NCBI GenBank assembly: GCA_910576545.1
Contig: CAJTKM010000021.1
Location: 1-58,002 of the forward strand
Source: Lachnospiraceae bacterium
GTDB taxonomy: Bacteria; Bacillota; Clostridia; Lachnospirales; Anaerotignaceae
Direction of reading: 5' to 3'
DNA length: 58,002 nt
Under the pieces are notes generated by a model. The model worked only from the letters and a program-made list of their open reading frames with translations, made no database searches and was not told where the DNA came from. Below, in pieces: positions 1 to 7,874 of the stretch. The stretch's first letter is position 1. Every line of letters starts with the position of its first letter. Both the position numbers and the translations under genes were made by a program.

Positions 1-186
1 CACAGCCGGGTAGCTATGTATGGAACGGATAAACGCTGAAGGCATCTAAGCGTGAAGCCGGCCTCAAGATCAGATTTCCCATTCTTCGGAAGTAAGGTCC
101 CTTGAAGATAACGAGGTAGATAGGTTGGAGGTGTAAGCATGGCAACATGTTCAGCTGACCAATACTAATAGACCGAGGGCTTGACC
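1..186 (+). rRNA. 23S ribosomal RNA, 3' end (partial)
   Basis: The sequence matches the conserved 3' terminal domain of bacterial 23S rRNA, including the stretch around the GAGGTAGATAGGTTGGAGG segment and the closing block ACTAATAGACCGAGGGCTTG. The 5' part lies outside the window. The end at 186 is placed by analogy with other Firmicutes 23S genes. A short hairpin (AGTTGGC gaa GCCAACT, 197-213) follows. No 5S gene is seen before the tRNAs. Confidence 0.97.
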
Positions 187-281
187 AATAAAAAGCAGTT
201 GGCGAAGCCAACTACTTGATTGACGAAAGGTTTCTTGTGTTCAGTTTTGAGGGTGTTTCCCGATTTTGGGAGACCGTTTAT

Positions 282-354
282 AGGGGTATAGTTCAGTCGG
301 TAGAACGTTGGTCTCCAAAACCAAATGTCGAGGGTTCGAGTCCTTCTGCCCCTG
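282..354 (+). tRNA. tRNA-Trp (CCA anticodon)
   Basis: A full cloverleaf can be drawn: acceptor AGGGGTA (282-288) pairs with TGCCCCT (347-353), the anticodon loop CTCCAAA gives anticodon CCA, and the T arm carries GGTTCGAGT. The discriminator is G354. The 3' CCA is not encoded, so it must be added after transcription. It is the first gene after 23S rRNA, probably cotranscribed with it. Confidence 0.96.
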
Positions 355-399
355 TCATATTTTTTAAGCCATTCCTATATGACGAAGTCATTTATATAT

Positions 400-473
<74 letters not shown>

Positions 474-479
474 TTTTAT

Positions 480-552
480 GGAAGTTTAGCTCAGCTGGGA
501 GAGCATCTGCCTTACAAGCAGAGGGTCACAGGTTCGAGCCCTGTAACTTCCA
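480..552 (+). tRNA. tRNA-Val (TAC anticodon)
   Basis: Acceptor GGAAGTT (480-486) pairs with AACTTCC (545-551). The anticodon loop CTTACAA gives TAC. The discriminator is A552 and no CCA is encoded. An uninterrupted T tract (553-561) follows at once, so transcript release may use the tRNA end and this T run; no separate terminator hairpin is seen. Confidence 0.97.
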
Positions 553-580
553 TTTTTTTTTGTAAAAAGAGCATATATTC

Positions 581-607
581 TTGACAAACAAAAAAAGTTT
601 ATATAAT
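581..607 (+). promoter_or_regulatory. Candidate promoter with a downstream inverted repeat
   Basis: TTGACA (581-586) and TATAAT (602-607) are perfect boxes with a short 15-base spacer. An inverted repeat follows near the expected start: AGACCA (609-614) and TGGTCT (626-631), with the palindrome AAGCGCTT (619-626) at its right arm. The promoter would drive the exported protein at 674. The short spacer and the inverted repeat suggest regulated or weak basal use. Confidence 0.55.
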
Positions 608-673
608 TAGACCAGATTAAGCGCTTGGTCTATTGGTGAAACATATTTGCATTTTCAAGAGGAGGAAGAATAT

Positions 674-1258
674 ATGCTAAAAAAGATAATATGCGTTTTT
701 CTAATTTTAATGTGTACATCGATGACGATATATGCGGAAGACCGCCAACAAGAGAGAACAACCAATTTAGTTGCTACTGAAATACGAGAGTTGACATATG
801 AAGAAGCGATAGATACAATTATGGCAAAAAAACAAGTTAGTGAAAGAGAAGCTAAAGACATACTTGGTATTGTTCCTCGAAATACAAGAATAGTTCAAAA
901 AATAGAAGAATTTGATTTTGGTTCAAATTCGATTGTTGAAGTTGGCGCAATGTATCTAGAGTGGTTCGAAGGCAGTTTTAGACAATTAAATGAATTGAAA
1001 TATTGCTGGTCCGCATTGGTGAGTTCTAGTAATACAACGTATGAAGAAATATTCTGTGTTGATATGATTGAAAGTTATCCTACTATTACTGGACATATAC
1101 GCGCTAGAGGAACAGTGGTACGTACAATTTCCAGTTCTCTTGAGGGATCACTTGGAGCAGAATTAGAAGGCTTGGGGTTTGAACTCTCTGGAAGTTCATC
1201 AAGTGAAATGTATTATAGAAAAACAGATAATATGGATTTAATTTATGATTTATATTAA
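674..1258 (+). CDS. Small exported protein of unknown function (paralog A)
   Basis: A 194-residue protein with an N-terminal signal peptide (MLKKIICVFLILMCTSMTIYA, cleavage likely near residue 21). The start at 674 was chosen over an in-frame ATG at 647 because AGAGGAGGAAG precedes it at good spacing. The rest is hydrophilic, with a Ser/Gly-rich C-terminal third. The gene is AT-rich and uses A/T-ending codons, unlike the genes from 1874 on, which suggests transfer. The block around VDMIESYP resembles MDMVTEYP in the neighbour at 1353, so the two look like diverged paralogs. I recognise no family. Confidence 0.72.
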   Translation: MLKKIICVFLILMCTSMTIYAEDRQQERTTNLVATEIRELTYEEAIDTIMAKKQVSEREAKDILGIVPRNTRIVQKIEEFDFGSNSIVEVGAMYLEWFEGSFRQLNELKYCWSALVSSSNTTYEEIFCVDMIESYPTITGHIRARGTVVRTISSSLEGSLGAELEGLGFELSGSSSSEMYYRKTDNMDLIYDLY

Positions 1259-1300
1259 GGAAATTTTATGTAAATTGAAAAAATATGATGGCTGATAGGA

Positions 1301-1327
1301 ATCCAACCTCTTTTGAGGTTGGATTTT
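1301..1327 (+). terminator. Rho-independent terminator
   Basis: A perfect 10-base-pair stem, ATCCAACCTC / GAGGTTGGAT, with a TTTT loop, followed by TTT. It sits 43 bases after the stop of the gene ending at 1258 and separates it from the paralog at 1353. Confidence 0.8.
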
Positions 1328-1352
1328 ATATAAGGTAGGAAAGTGTGAGCGT

Positions 1353-1859
1353 GTGAAAAAAATATATGTTACGATCTTAGTTTTCATTTGTTGTTATTTT
1401 TATATTCAGAGCGTTCAAAAAGAACAAAATTGTGAGGAAAACGAGAGTGAATTAAAAGTTTTGGAAACGGAAACAAAGGAAGTAAGCAAAGATGAAATGG
1501 AAATGGCGATTCAAAGGGTTGCATATAAGATTCAAGAGATGGAACAGGATTTTAATATTGTAAATAGAGAAGAACGGATTCAAAATGAGAAATTTGACTG
1601 CATTATGATGAAACGCATGGCGTTTGAATGGAGGGATGCAGTCATAGATGTTGAGGGTTATTTCGAGGTAGATAAAGAGTCGGGGATGATACAGGATACG
1701 CTGTTTGCTTGGTCGATGCCGCGGGAATATTGCGAAGGTTACAGGCAGGCATATATCATGGACATGGTTACGGAATATCCAGTCAGAAAAGTGAATATTC
1801 GTGTCAGAGCGTTTTACCCGGAATTAGAGCATATGAATTTATACTACGAAATGACGTGA
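1353..1859 (+). CDS. Small membrane-anchored or exported protein (paralog B)
   Basis: A 168-residue protein with a hydrophobic N-terminus (ILVFICCYFYI) that is a signal peptide or membrane anchor, then a Glu/Lys-rich region (residues about 25-75) likely to be helical. The GTG start at 1353 follows TAGGAAAG. The C-terminal third (about residues 110-168) resembles the gene at 674, notably MDMVTEYP against VDMIESYP and a shared Arg-x-Arg-Ala motif. It is AT-rich like that neighbour, in contrast to the GC-rich genes that follow. Function unknown. Confidence 0.7.
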   Translation: MKKIYVTILVFICCYFYIQSVQKEQNCEENESELKVLETETKEVSKDEMEMAIQRVAYKIQEMEQDFNIVNREERIQNEKFDCIMMKRMAFEWRDAVIDVEGYFEVDKESGMIQDTLFAWSMPREYCEGYRQAYIMDMVTEYPVRKVNIRVRAFYPELEHMNLYYEMT

Positions 1860-1873
1860 AGGAGGAAGTCGGT

Positions 1874-2116
1874 ATGAGGAAAACAAAAATGCAGGAAATC
1901 CGCCGGAAGGCGCGGGAGCAGACGGAGGAGGACGTTGCCGCGGCATACAGGGAATACCGGAAGAAAAAAGGGCTGGATACGGAGCGTGACGGCATGTCCT
2001 GTCCGGAATGCAACGGGGCGGGCATGGTTGTAAAGGAAATTCCGATACTTCGGGTAAAGGCGGGGAAAATCTGCAAAACCTGCGGCGGGAGCGGATTTTT
2101 ACTGAAAGAGGATTGA
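1874..2116 (+). CDS. Small zinc-ribbon protein with two DnaJ-like CxxCxGxG motifs
   Basis: An 80-residue protein: a charged helical N-terminus (residues 1-40) then two cysteine knuckles, CPECNGAG and CKTCGGSG, the CxxCxGxG pattern of the DnaJ central zinc finger. There is no J domain. Four cysteines suit one zinc site, probably for protein or RNA contact. ATG 1874 follows GAAGGAGG; a longer in-frame opening upstream overlaps the previous gene and is rejected. GC content jumps from this gene onward. It stops 5 bases before the GrpB gene, so the two are likely cotranscribed. Confidence 0.75.
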   Translation: MRKTKMQEIRRKAREQTEEDVAAAYREYRKKKGLDTERDGMSCPECNGAGMVVKEIPILRVKAGKICKTCGGSGFLLKED

Positions 2117-2120
2117 ACAG

Positions 2121-2711
2121 ATGAAATTGTCTGAAATGGGATTGAAGGAGCTTTGGCGGCTGTTTCCGATACGTCTGGAACCCTGGCGGAAGGAATGGGC
2201 ACAATGGTTTTGTGAGGAAAAAGAAGAACTGTGGAACATTCTGCCGATGGAACAGGTTTGGAGGATAGAACACATCGGAAGTACGGCGGTCAGGGGGATA
2301 TGGGCAAAGCCGACAGTTGACATATTGGTTGAGATGAAAGAAGGGCAGGGGCTCGATGATGCTGGCACGAAGCTGGAAAACAGCGGGTATTTGCTGATGT
2401 CGAAGGCTTCGGACAGATGTTCCTACAACAAGGGCTACACACCGGATGGCTTTGCGGCGCGCGTATTCCATATCCATCTGCGGCAGGCGGGCGACCATGA
2501 CGAGCTGTATTTTCGGGACTGCCTGCGGGCGGACAGGCAGGCGGCGGAGGAATATGAGCGGCTGAAGCTGGGGCTTTGGAAGGCATACGGGAATGACAGG
2601 GACGGTTATACTGCCGCGAAGGGGGAATTTGTGCGGCGGCATACGGCGGAAAGGCGCAGGGCGTTTGAGGGACAGTATGAAGAAGGAGGGCAGAAAGATG
2701 TCGAATTGTGA
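2121..2711 (+). CDS. GrpB family protein (nucleotidyltransferase-like, UPF0157)
   Basis: A 196-residue protein with the family signature IEHIGSTAVRG...AKPTVDILVE (about residues 50-75), which corresponds to the nucleotidyltransferase-fold core of the GrpB/UPF0157 family, followed by the conserved RVFHIHLRQAGDHDELYFRDCLR segment split here as RVFHIHL and FRDCLR motifs. The biochemical role of the family is not established. It overlaps the next gene (2698) by 14 bases, which points to translational coupling in a run of small genes. Confidence 0.88.
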   Translation: MKLSEMGLKELWRLFPIRLEPWRKEWAQWFCEEKEELWNILPMEQVWRIEHIGSTAVRGIWAKPTVDILVEMKEGQGLDDAGTKLENSGYLLMSKASDRCSYNKGYTPDGFAARVFHIHLRQAGDHDELYFRDCLRADRQAAEEYERLKLGLWKAYGNDRDGYTAAKGEFVRRHTAERRRAFEGQYEEGGQKDVEL

Positions 2712-2871
2712 AAGCTGCATGTATTTTGGATATGATGAAGAATTTGAAGAATATTATTGCGAGGTCAATCTGGACGAGGACGAAATGCAGAAGTTTTTGA
2801 CGGATACGTTCCAGGGCTGCCCATATTACCGTTTGGAAGATGAATATAAGACGGTGCGGCGGCAGATGTGA
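2698..2871 (+). CDS. Small cysteine-containing protein, DUF6472-like
   Basis: A 57-residue acidic protein with the pattern NCESCMYFGYDEEFEEYYC, LDEDEMQKF, CPYYR and a C-terminal VRRQM. I recognise this as the DUF6472 type common in Lachnospiraceae. Four cysteines suggest a small metal site. ATG 2698 is preceded by AAGGAGGGC; the longer upstream in-frame reading lies inside the GrpB gene and is rejected. Function unknown. Confidence 0.78.
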   Translation: MSNCESCMYFGYDEEFEEYYCEVNLDEDEMQKFLTDTFQGCPYYRLEDEYKTVRRQM

Positions 2872-2889
2872 AGGAAAGGAAGGAATGGC

Positions 2890-3255
2890 ATGAGGCTGGA
2901 ATGGATGGACGGGGAATTTTGTGTTTGCAGATGGGGAAAGGAACGGGCGTTCACACAGGGCGGAGAATTTTGGTTCTGGGCAAGGACGGACGTGGAGTGT
3001 TCCCTGCTCTGCCCTGCGGAAAGCGCGCCGGAGGACGCGGAACAGCGGGAGGACGGCTGGAAGGGTTTCCGCATTGCGGGCCAGCTGGATTTTTCGCTGA
3101 TTGGCATACTGGCGGGCATTGCCGGAATATTGGCAGAGGCAGGAATCAGCATTTTTGCAGTTTCTACATTTGATACGGATTACATTTTTTTGAAACGGGA
3201 AAATGCAGAAGGGGCAGAGAACATACTGCGGAAAAATGGATACCAATTTGCGTGA
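2890..3255 (+). CDS. ACT domain protein (COG3603-like)
   Basis: A 121-residue protein with an N-terminal beta-rich half and a C-terminal ACT fold: LDFSLIGILAGIAGILAEAGISI, split by helix, then FAVSTFDTDYIFLK and an alpha-helical end. This is the ACT_7/CASTOR-like arrangement, which binds amino acids as a regulatory domain. No catalytic domain is attached, so it would act as a free sensor, ligand unknown. A terminator follows directly, making this the last gene of the 1874-3255 run. Confidence 0.85.
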   Translation: MRLEWMDGEFCVCRWGKERAFTQGGEFWFWARTDVECSLLCPAESAPEDAEQREDGWKGFRIAGQLDFSLIGILAGIAGILAEAGISIFAVSTFDTDYIFLKRENAEGAENILRKNGYQFA

Positions 3256-3287
3256 CGGCAGGGCAAACACAGGCTCTGCCGTTTTTT
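3255..3287 (+). terminator. Rho-independent terminator after the ACT gene
   Basis: Ten-pair stem with one G-T pair, ACGGCAGGGC (3255-3264) and GCTCTGCCGT (3272-3281), followed by TTTTTT. The stem starts on the stop codon of the ACT gene and lies about 100 bases before the PfkB gene. Confidence 0.85.
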
Positions 3288-3383
3288 GATGGACCATACC
3301 TGTTCAGCTGCCATGATTTTCTGATTAAAAAGACGGAAACGGGCATACTATGCAGAACGAATACAGGATTGGGAGGGATTCGC

Positions 3384-4286
3384 GTGGTGTATACGCTGAC
3401 GTGCAGCCCATCGGTGGAATATGCGGCGGAGATGGCAGAGTTTTTGCAGGGTATACGGAACTGCTCCAAAAACGAACAAGCCGTTCCGGGCGGAAAGGGA
3501 ATTCATATAGCAATGACCCTGCGAAGCCTTGGCGTGCGGAATACAATGCTGGGATTTTCGGCAGGATTCACAGGGGATTTTTTGGAACAGGAGCTGCGGG
3601 AAAAGGGTATTGAAACGGCGTTTATCCGGCTGGAAAAAGGTTTTTCGCGCATGGCGGTCAGAATTCTGGGGCAGGAGGAAAGCGAAATCATTGGAAGTAT
3701 GCCGGAGATTTCGCCGGAGGATCGGGACGCCCTGCTTGTACAGCTGGACGGACTGCAAAAGGGGGATATTCTGATACTTTCCGGGGACGACGCCCCTGAG
3801 GGGCTTTATGAGCAGATATTGAAACGGCTGGCAGGGCGGGACGTTTTCAGCATCGTAGATGCAGCAGGGGAGACGCTCCCGCGAATGTTGCGGCAGAAAC
3901 CGTTTCTCATCAAGCCAAACAGGCAGGAACTGGAAGAGTTTGCCGGACGGCGGCTGTTTACATGGCAGGAGCTGCTGAAGGAAGGGCGGCGTATGCAGGA
4001 AATGGGTGCAGAAAATGTACTGATTTCACTTGCAGCGGAGGGTGCAGTGCTTTTGGGCGGGGATGACGTGCTCTGCGGGGAAGCTCCGCGCGGGGAGGCG
4101 TCCCGCTCTGCGGGGGCAGGTGATGCGATGCTTGCGGGGGCTGCTGCCGGCTGGCTGAGAACGGGGAGTTTACGGGAGGCTCTGCGGCTGGGGATTGCGG
4201 CGGGGAGCGCAAGTGTGTTTTGCAGAGAGCAGGCGGAGGAAATACGGCGGTTATATGAAGAAATCGTTGTGAGGGGAATGGGATGA
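3384..4286 (+). CDS. PfkB-family sugar kinase (1-phosphofructokinase/tagatose-6-phosphate kinase type)
   Basis: A 300-residue ribokinase-fold enzyme that would phosphorylate a hexose phosphate with ATP. It shows VPGGKGIHIAMTLRSLG near residue 37, the substrate-side motif of the FruK/LacC/PfkB group, IKPNRQELEE in the middle, and the SAGAGDAMLAG anion hole with the catalytic Asp at about residue 248. GTG 3384 was chosen because GGGAGGG lies 7 bases upstream and the protein then starts like its family (VVYTLTCSPSVEY). No fructose PTS genes are near, so the substrate is open. Confidence 0.85.
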   Translation: MVYTLTCSPSVEYAAEMAEFLQGIRNCSKNEQAVPGGKGIHIAMTLRSLGVRNTMLGFSAGFTGDFLEQELREKGIETAFIRLEKGFSRMAVRILGQEESEIIGSMPEISPEDRDALLVQLDGLQKGDILILSGDDAPEGLYEQILKRLAGRDVFSIVDAAGETLPRMLRQKPFLIKPNRQELEEFAGRRLFTWQELLKEGRRMQEMGAENVLISLAAEGAVLLGGDDVLCGEAPRGEASRSAGAGDAMLAGAAAGWLRTGSLREALRLGIAAGSASVFCREQAEEIRRLYEEIVVRGMG

Positions 4287-4370
4287 GAAAAGAGACGGGG
4301 GCAGAATGCTGTTTCGCGAAGGGGAAAAGGCGTTTTAGCATCTGAGGATGGAGCAGCAAAGGCAGGGATA

Positions 4371-4459
4371 AAAAAGTTAGAAATAATTCACATTTGGTAT
4401 TGACAAGGAGAATCAGGAGTGATATATTTATAACATCAAAAAGTTAGAAATATATCACT
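4371..4459 (+). promoter_or_regulatory. Promoter framed by repeated operator-like sites
   Basis: TTGACA (4400-4405) and TATATT (4423-4428) have a 17-base spacer. Two 21-base direct copies of AAAAAGTTAGAAATAATTCA-type sequence lie at 4371-4391 and 4438-4458, differing at two positions. In addition AGTGATATATTT (4418-4429), across the -10 box, is the exact reverse complement of 4448-4459. Three related sites around one promoter point to binding by a dimeric repressor, most simply the XRE protein encoded at 4880. Confidence 0.7.
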
Positions 4460-4473
4460 TGGAGGCATGAAGT

Positions 4474-4878
4474 ATGAAAACAAAAGTTACATTAAAAGAA
4501 CTGGTAGGGACGAAAATCATCTATGCGGTACTCCTTGTCAGCTATTACTGGATGTGGGCAAGGCGGGACTGGCATGATTACTATGAAACGGTACAGATGG
4601 TGGTTGGCATATTTACCATTGTATTTTTCCTGTTGCAGGCAGGGCGTATTCGGAGATACAGCAAGGAAGAAAAAGACGAAATGGCAATCCGGAATCTGCA
4701 CAGGACGGACGCTGCCGGATTAAAAATCATGGTTGTAGCTGTGAGCATCATAGCGTTTGCTTCCGCAATTTTTGGCATAGAAGGAAGGATAACGGGTTAC
4801 GCGCTCGTTGCGATGATACTGGCGTTGGCAGTGATACGCTTTATCCTGTTCAGCATCATGGACAGCAAAGGAGTTTGA
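4474..4878 (+). CDS. Small integral membrane protein paired with an XRE regulator
   Basis: A 134-residue protein with four predicted membrane helices (about residues 13-28, 42-56, 82-98 and 105-125) and a charged loop RRYSKEEKDEMAIRN between the second and third. ATG 4474 follows GGAGG. It ends one base before the XRE gene, a two-gene layout widely seen in Firmicutes, where the regulator controls the membrane protein. Function unknown; no transporter or enzyme motif is seen. Confidence 0.8.
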   Translation: MKTKVTLKELVGTKIIYAVLLVSYYWMWARRDWHDYYETVQMVVGIFTIVFFLLQAGRIRRYSKEEKDEMAIRNLHRTDAAGLKIMVVAVSIIAFASAIFGIEGRITGYALVAMILALAVIRFILFSIMDSKGV

Positions 4879-4879
4879 T

Positions 4880-5083
4880 ATGGCGCTGAAAACGAAGGTC
4901 AGGGAATACAGGGAAAAGGCAGGATACAAGCAAAGTGAACTGGCAGAGATGGTGAACGCAAGGCGCGAAACGATTGTACATCTGGAAAACGGGAAATATA
5001 ACCCTTCGCTGAAGCTGGCAATGGATATTGCGAAGGTGTTCCATGTGACGGTAGAGGAATTGTTTGAATTTACGGAAGACTGA
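4880..5083 (+). CDS. XRE/Cro-type helix-turn-helix regulator
   Basis: A 67-residue, single-domain DNA-binding protein. Residues about 8-60 form the HTH_3 fold, with KQSELAEMVNARRETIVHLENGKYNPS as recognition region (given here in the motif order QSELAEMV and RRETIVHLE). It resembles YgzD/YozG-type regulators. It follows the membrane-protein gene by one base. It is the natural candidate to bind the repeated sites at 4371-4459 and so repress its own operon. Confidence 0.9.
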   Translation: MALKTKVREYREKAGYKQSELAEMVNARRETIVHLENGKYNPSLKLAMDIAKVFHVTVEELFEFTED

Positions 5084-5162
5084 CTGGGACAGCGGCGCGG
5101 GGAGAATGCAGGGGCTTGCCTGTTTTTGGGGGAATCTGTATACTTATAAGAAGATACCTTAG

Positions 5163-5340
5163 CCTGACAAGGGGATACACGCTTTTTCAGCCGGAATTTT
5201 GGCATTTTCTGTGTAATCCGCCCTTGACGTACCTGCGGGTACGCCTGCGGACGGCTGCCTTGAAACTGCCTCAAATTACGTGCTGAAAAAGCCACAGAGC
5301 TGCATAACAGACGCTTTTAGCCGTATATACCCTTGTCAAG
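5163..5340. repeat. MITE-like element, family 1 (178 bp)
   Basis: The ends are imperfect terminal inverted repeats: CCTGACAAGGGGATACACG at the left, and the right end read in reverse gives CTTGACAAGGGTATATACG, 16 of 19 matching. Inside lie a second inverted pair, CTTTTTCAGC (5182-5191) and GCTGAAAAAG (5282-5291), and a central hairpin GTACC tgc GGGTAC (5229-5242) followed by GCCTGC. It has no coding capacity. It shares this layout with the elements at 7712, 35282 and 40683. It fills the gap before the signal peptidase gene. Confidence 0.65.
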
Positions 5341-5383
5341 CGAAGGGCAAGATATGATTTTGAAGGGCAGGTTGGAATGAAGC

Positions 5384-5893
5384 GTGAAGGAATGGATGGA
5401 AGAATGGGGAAAGGTAATACTGCGGGCGGCTGTGATATTGCTGGTATTGTTTTATTTCTGCTGGCCGGTACGGCTTTCGGGCAGTTCTATGGAGCCCGCG
5501 CTTGGCGATGGGGAAATCGTCCTGATGAGCAGGGCTATGACGATGGCGGGTATGTATGACAGGGGAGACATTGTGGTGTTCCGGTATGATGGCGGGAATG
5601 GACCCAAAACGCTCGTAAAGCGTGTGGCAGGCCTGCCGGGGGAGCATATCCGGATACTGCCGGAGGGCGCGGGCGTGGAGATCGACGGAGAGATTTTGCA
5701 GGAGCCTTACGCAGAGGGGCGCACAGACGGGCTGGTGGATATGGATATTCCGGAAGGGGCGGTGTTCCTGATGGGGGATAATCGTGAAACCAGCTATGAC
5801 AGCCGGAACATTGGGGCGGTAGCGGAAAGGGACTTGAAAGGAAAGGTGTTTTTCCGTATTTATCCGTTCAGCGGGTTCGGCGGAGTCAGTTGA
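5384..5893 (+). CDS. lepB: Signal peptidase I
   Basis: A 169-residue membrane serine protease that cleaves signal peptides after Sec export. It has one N-terminal membrane helix (about residues 10-27), SGSSMEP with the catalytic Ser, the Lys motif TLVKRVAGLPGE, and GDNRETSYDSR. The length suits the Gram-positive single-anchor type. A GTG at 5384 gives the call; an ATG at 5396 is a possible alternative and the ribosome site is weak. A second signal peptidase lies at 45883. The upstream gap holds a MITE-like element, so its promoter may lie within or beyond that repeat. Confidence 0.92.
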   Translation: MKEWMEEWGKVILRAAVILLVLFYFCWPVRLSGSSMEPALGDGEIVLMSRAMTMAGMYDRGDIVVFRYDGGNGPKTLVKRVAGLPGEHIRILPEGAGVEIDGEILQEPYAEGRTDGLVDMDIPEGAVFLMGDNRETSYDSRNIGAVAERDLKGKVFFRIYPFSGFGGVS

Positions 5894-5917
5894 GCAGGTT
5901 TAGCATGAGAGAGAGAA

Positions 5918-5945
5918 ACGCCCTGCCTTAAGGCAGGGCGTTTTT
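5918..5945. terminator. Bidirectional terminator
   Basis: Perfect stem CGCCCTGCCTT / AAGGCAGGGCG followed by TTTTT, between two convergent genes (signal peptidase and the minus-strand SipL-like gene). The reverse strand also carries a short T tract after the stem. Confidence 0.9.
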
Positions 5946-5966
5946 GCTGTACAGAATGTGAATAAC

Positions 5967-7523
5967 TTACCGTAGTATTTTGATAATCAGAAGTTTTTGA
6001 CCGGGATAAAGCAGGTCGGGATTTTCAATCTCATTGACTGCTAAAATATCTTCCATGGTGGTATGGTAGTTTTTGGCAATGCTCCAGAGAGAATCACCCG
6101 GCTGTACCATATAAATGACTGCGCTTGCCGCGCTGATTTGTTCTTCAGCATTTTCTTCCAGCGTGATATCCGTTACAGTTTCAGCCGTTTCTTTCCGCTG
6201 GACGTGTGTTTCCATTGCCAGCGTGGCGCGAAGTTCGCCCTCCCGTTCGGAAAGTATCTGGAAATCCAGATCCTCCAGGCGCAGTTCAATTTCGGCTGTA
6301 TCGCCCTCCTGTACGCCCTTTAGCTCAACTGTTTGGTTGAAAGGGTACCCGCGCCGGATGACGCATACGGGGCTTTCGTCATTCTCACAGTAATACAGCA
6401 CTGCCGCGGAAAGCACACCCTCTGCCTCTACAAAATCCTGCCCTGTGCGCGCTTCTTCCAGCCGCACATCGCCCCAGATTTCTTCCACCCGAAGCATGGG
6501 GGATTCCCCGTTTTCCAGCTGCACGCGCTCTTTCAGCGAGAACTGGTTTTTGCCGCTGGCAACCGTCAGCGGATATGTCACCGTTTCACGGTCGATTTTT
6601 ACAGTTCCTTTCGGGGAATAGGCATCCAGCAGTATTTCATGTTCCACAGGCTCCCGTCCTTTTAACGCTGCGCCGACGGTTACATCTGCGGAAATCTGGC
6701 GTGTTTCGCCGTCCTCGTCTATTGTGGGCGTGAGTTTTGCCTCCTCGATCCAAAGGCGTGTATCAATAACACTGCGCGGCTCGATTTCATCTCCTTCCAG
6801 ATAGCCGCTAAACGGAATTTTTTCCGTAAAGCTGCCAAGATTTCCCTGTGTGTCTGTATAAAGGATACTGATTTTCAGATTCCCGCGTACCATGACTTTC
6901 CCGTCCATCGGGCGGACATCCTGTTCCGTCAGCGCGGTTCCTTCCCAGAGAATTTCGCTGATTTCCGGCTTTGCGGCGGGCAGGACAAGCTCCTCTTTTA
7001 TGGTAAACCTGTCCCGCAGTTCCGCGGTGTCTGCTTCCATGCACAGACAGCCTTTCAGACATTCCACGCCTTCGCCCTCTGCATCGCAGAGAATTTCCGC
7101 GCTGCGCCTGCGCTCCGCCGCCGCTTCTACGCCAACGACCGCTTTTACGCTCAGTTTTCTGTCATTGATGATCTCGCAGTCTAAATGCTCTAAATTTGCG
7201 TCCAATGTGATTTCCATGTCTGGCTCCAGCCCGTCCATATGTATAAAATCTTCCATAGGCAGGGAGGATTTCATGGTGTAAAGCGGCTGTTCCCCGTTTT
7301 TGCCCGCGTAAAGCACAAGCAGTTCCAGCTCGCCTGAAAAACCGATCCTGTCGTCGCTGACTCTTTTGTCACGTATTTTTACACTGCCCTCACAGCGCAG
7401 GAGTTCCTGCAGGTCAGGCTTGCTGTCCGGCACAATAACGTCCCCTTCCAGCAGAATCTGGGAAGCCTGCCTGCCCGCTTCTTCCCGCCATACCATCGTT
7501 TCTTTCGCCAATTCCAACGGCAT
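5967..7523 (-). CDS. sipL: SPOCS (DUF3794) and LysM protein, SipL-like spore envelope factor
   Basis: A 518-residue protein with repeated DUF3794/SPOCS domains (about residues 20-150, 180-300 and 320-430) and a C-terminal LysM domain (residues about 470-515: VQPGDSLWSIAKNYH...NPDLLYPGQKL). This is the layout of Clostridioides difficile SipL, which binds the coat ATPase SpoIVA and is needed for coat attachment. spoIVA is not in this window. Transcribed alone on the minus strand, convergent with lepB and divergent from tmk. The symbol is by domain layout, not by tested orthology. Confidence 0.85.
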   Translation of the reverse strand: MPLELAKETMVWREEAGRQASQILLEGDVIVPDSKPDLQELLRCEGSVKIRDKRVSDDRIGFSGELELLVLYAGKNGEQPLYTMKSSLPMEDFIHMDGLEPDMEITLDANLEHLDCEIINDRKLSVKAVVGVEAAAERRRSAEILCDAEGEGVECLKGCLCMEADTAELRDRFTIKEELVLPAAKPEISEILWEGTALTEQDVRPMDGKVMVRGNLKISILYTDTQGNLGSFTEKIPFSGYLEGDEIEPRSVIDTRLWIEEAKLTPTIDEDGETRQISADVTVGAALKGREPVEHEILLDAYSPKGTVKIDRETVTYPLTVASGKNQFSLKERVQLENGESPMLRVEEIWGDVRLEEARTGQDFVEAEGVLSAAVLYYCENDESPVCVIRRGYPFNQTVELKGVQEGDTAEIELRLEDLDFQILSEREGELRATLAMETHVQRKETAETVTDITLEENAEEQISAASAVIYMVQPGDSLWSIAKNYHTTMEDILAVNEIENPDLLYPGQKLLIIKILR

Positions 7524-7711
7524 AAAAACCCTCCTTATCCTTCCTGTGGCGTATCCGCACTTTGTCTATATGGTAATATATTAGCGCGCGGCGGTTTTAT
7601 GCCAAAAAATTGGGGGACGGGTAGGGCTGGAAGGAGATACCGGCATGTTTTTGGCGTATGCGGGCTTTATTTCTTTGCGTATTTTCATAGGATGTGGTAT
7701 ACTGAAACAAA

Positions 7712-7874
7712 AGGAAGCACTGATTTAATCACTGGCACGTGTATCATCGGCAAAATTTCCGTCATATTTTACAAAAAGCCTCGGAAATACCTACGGGTAT
7801 TCCCTGCGTTTTTTGTTTCATCTTACGAAAATTTTTCTCGTTGCTCCACGCACCGGAATAAATCAGTGCTTCCT
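7712..7874. repeat. MITE-like element, family 2 (163 bp)
   Basis: The terminal inverted repeats AGGAAGCACTGATTTAATC (left) and the reverse of the right end, AGGAAGCACTGATTTATTC, match at 18 of 19 bases. The centre is a hairpin, AATACC tac GGGTATT (7786-7801), followed by CCCTGC. There is no open frame of its own; a reading frame through it only extends tmk artificially. The element lies in the promoter region between the divergent SipL-like gene and tmk, 55 bases before the tmk start. Confidence 0.75.

Noticed and set aside
187-281. A possible 5S rRNA gene
   Set aside because: Too short (95 bases) and without the conserved 5S segments such as the CCGAAC loop.
1709-1873. A longer N-terminus for the zinc-ribbon protein
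   Set aside because: The extension overlaps the previous gene in another frame, and ATG 1874 has a strong ribosome site.
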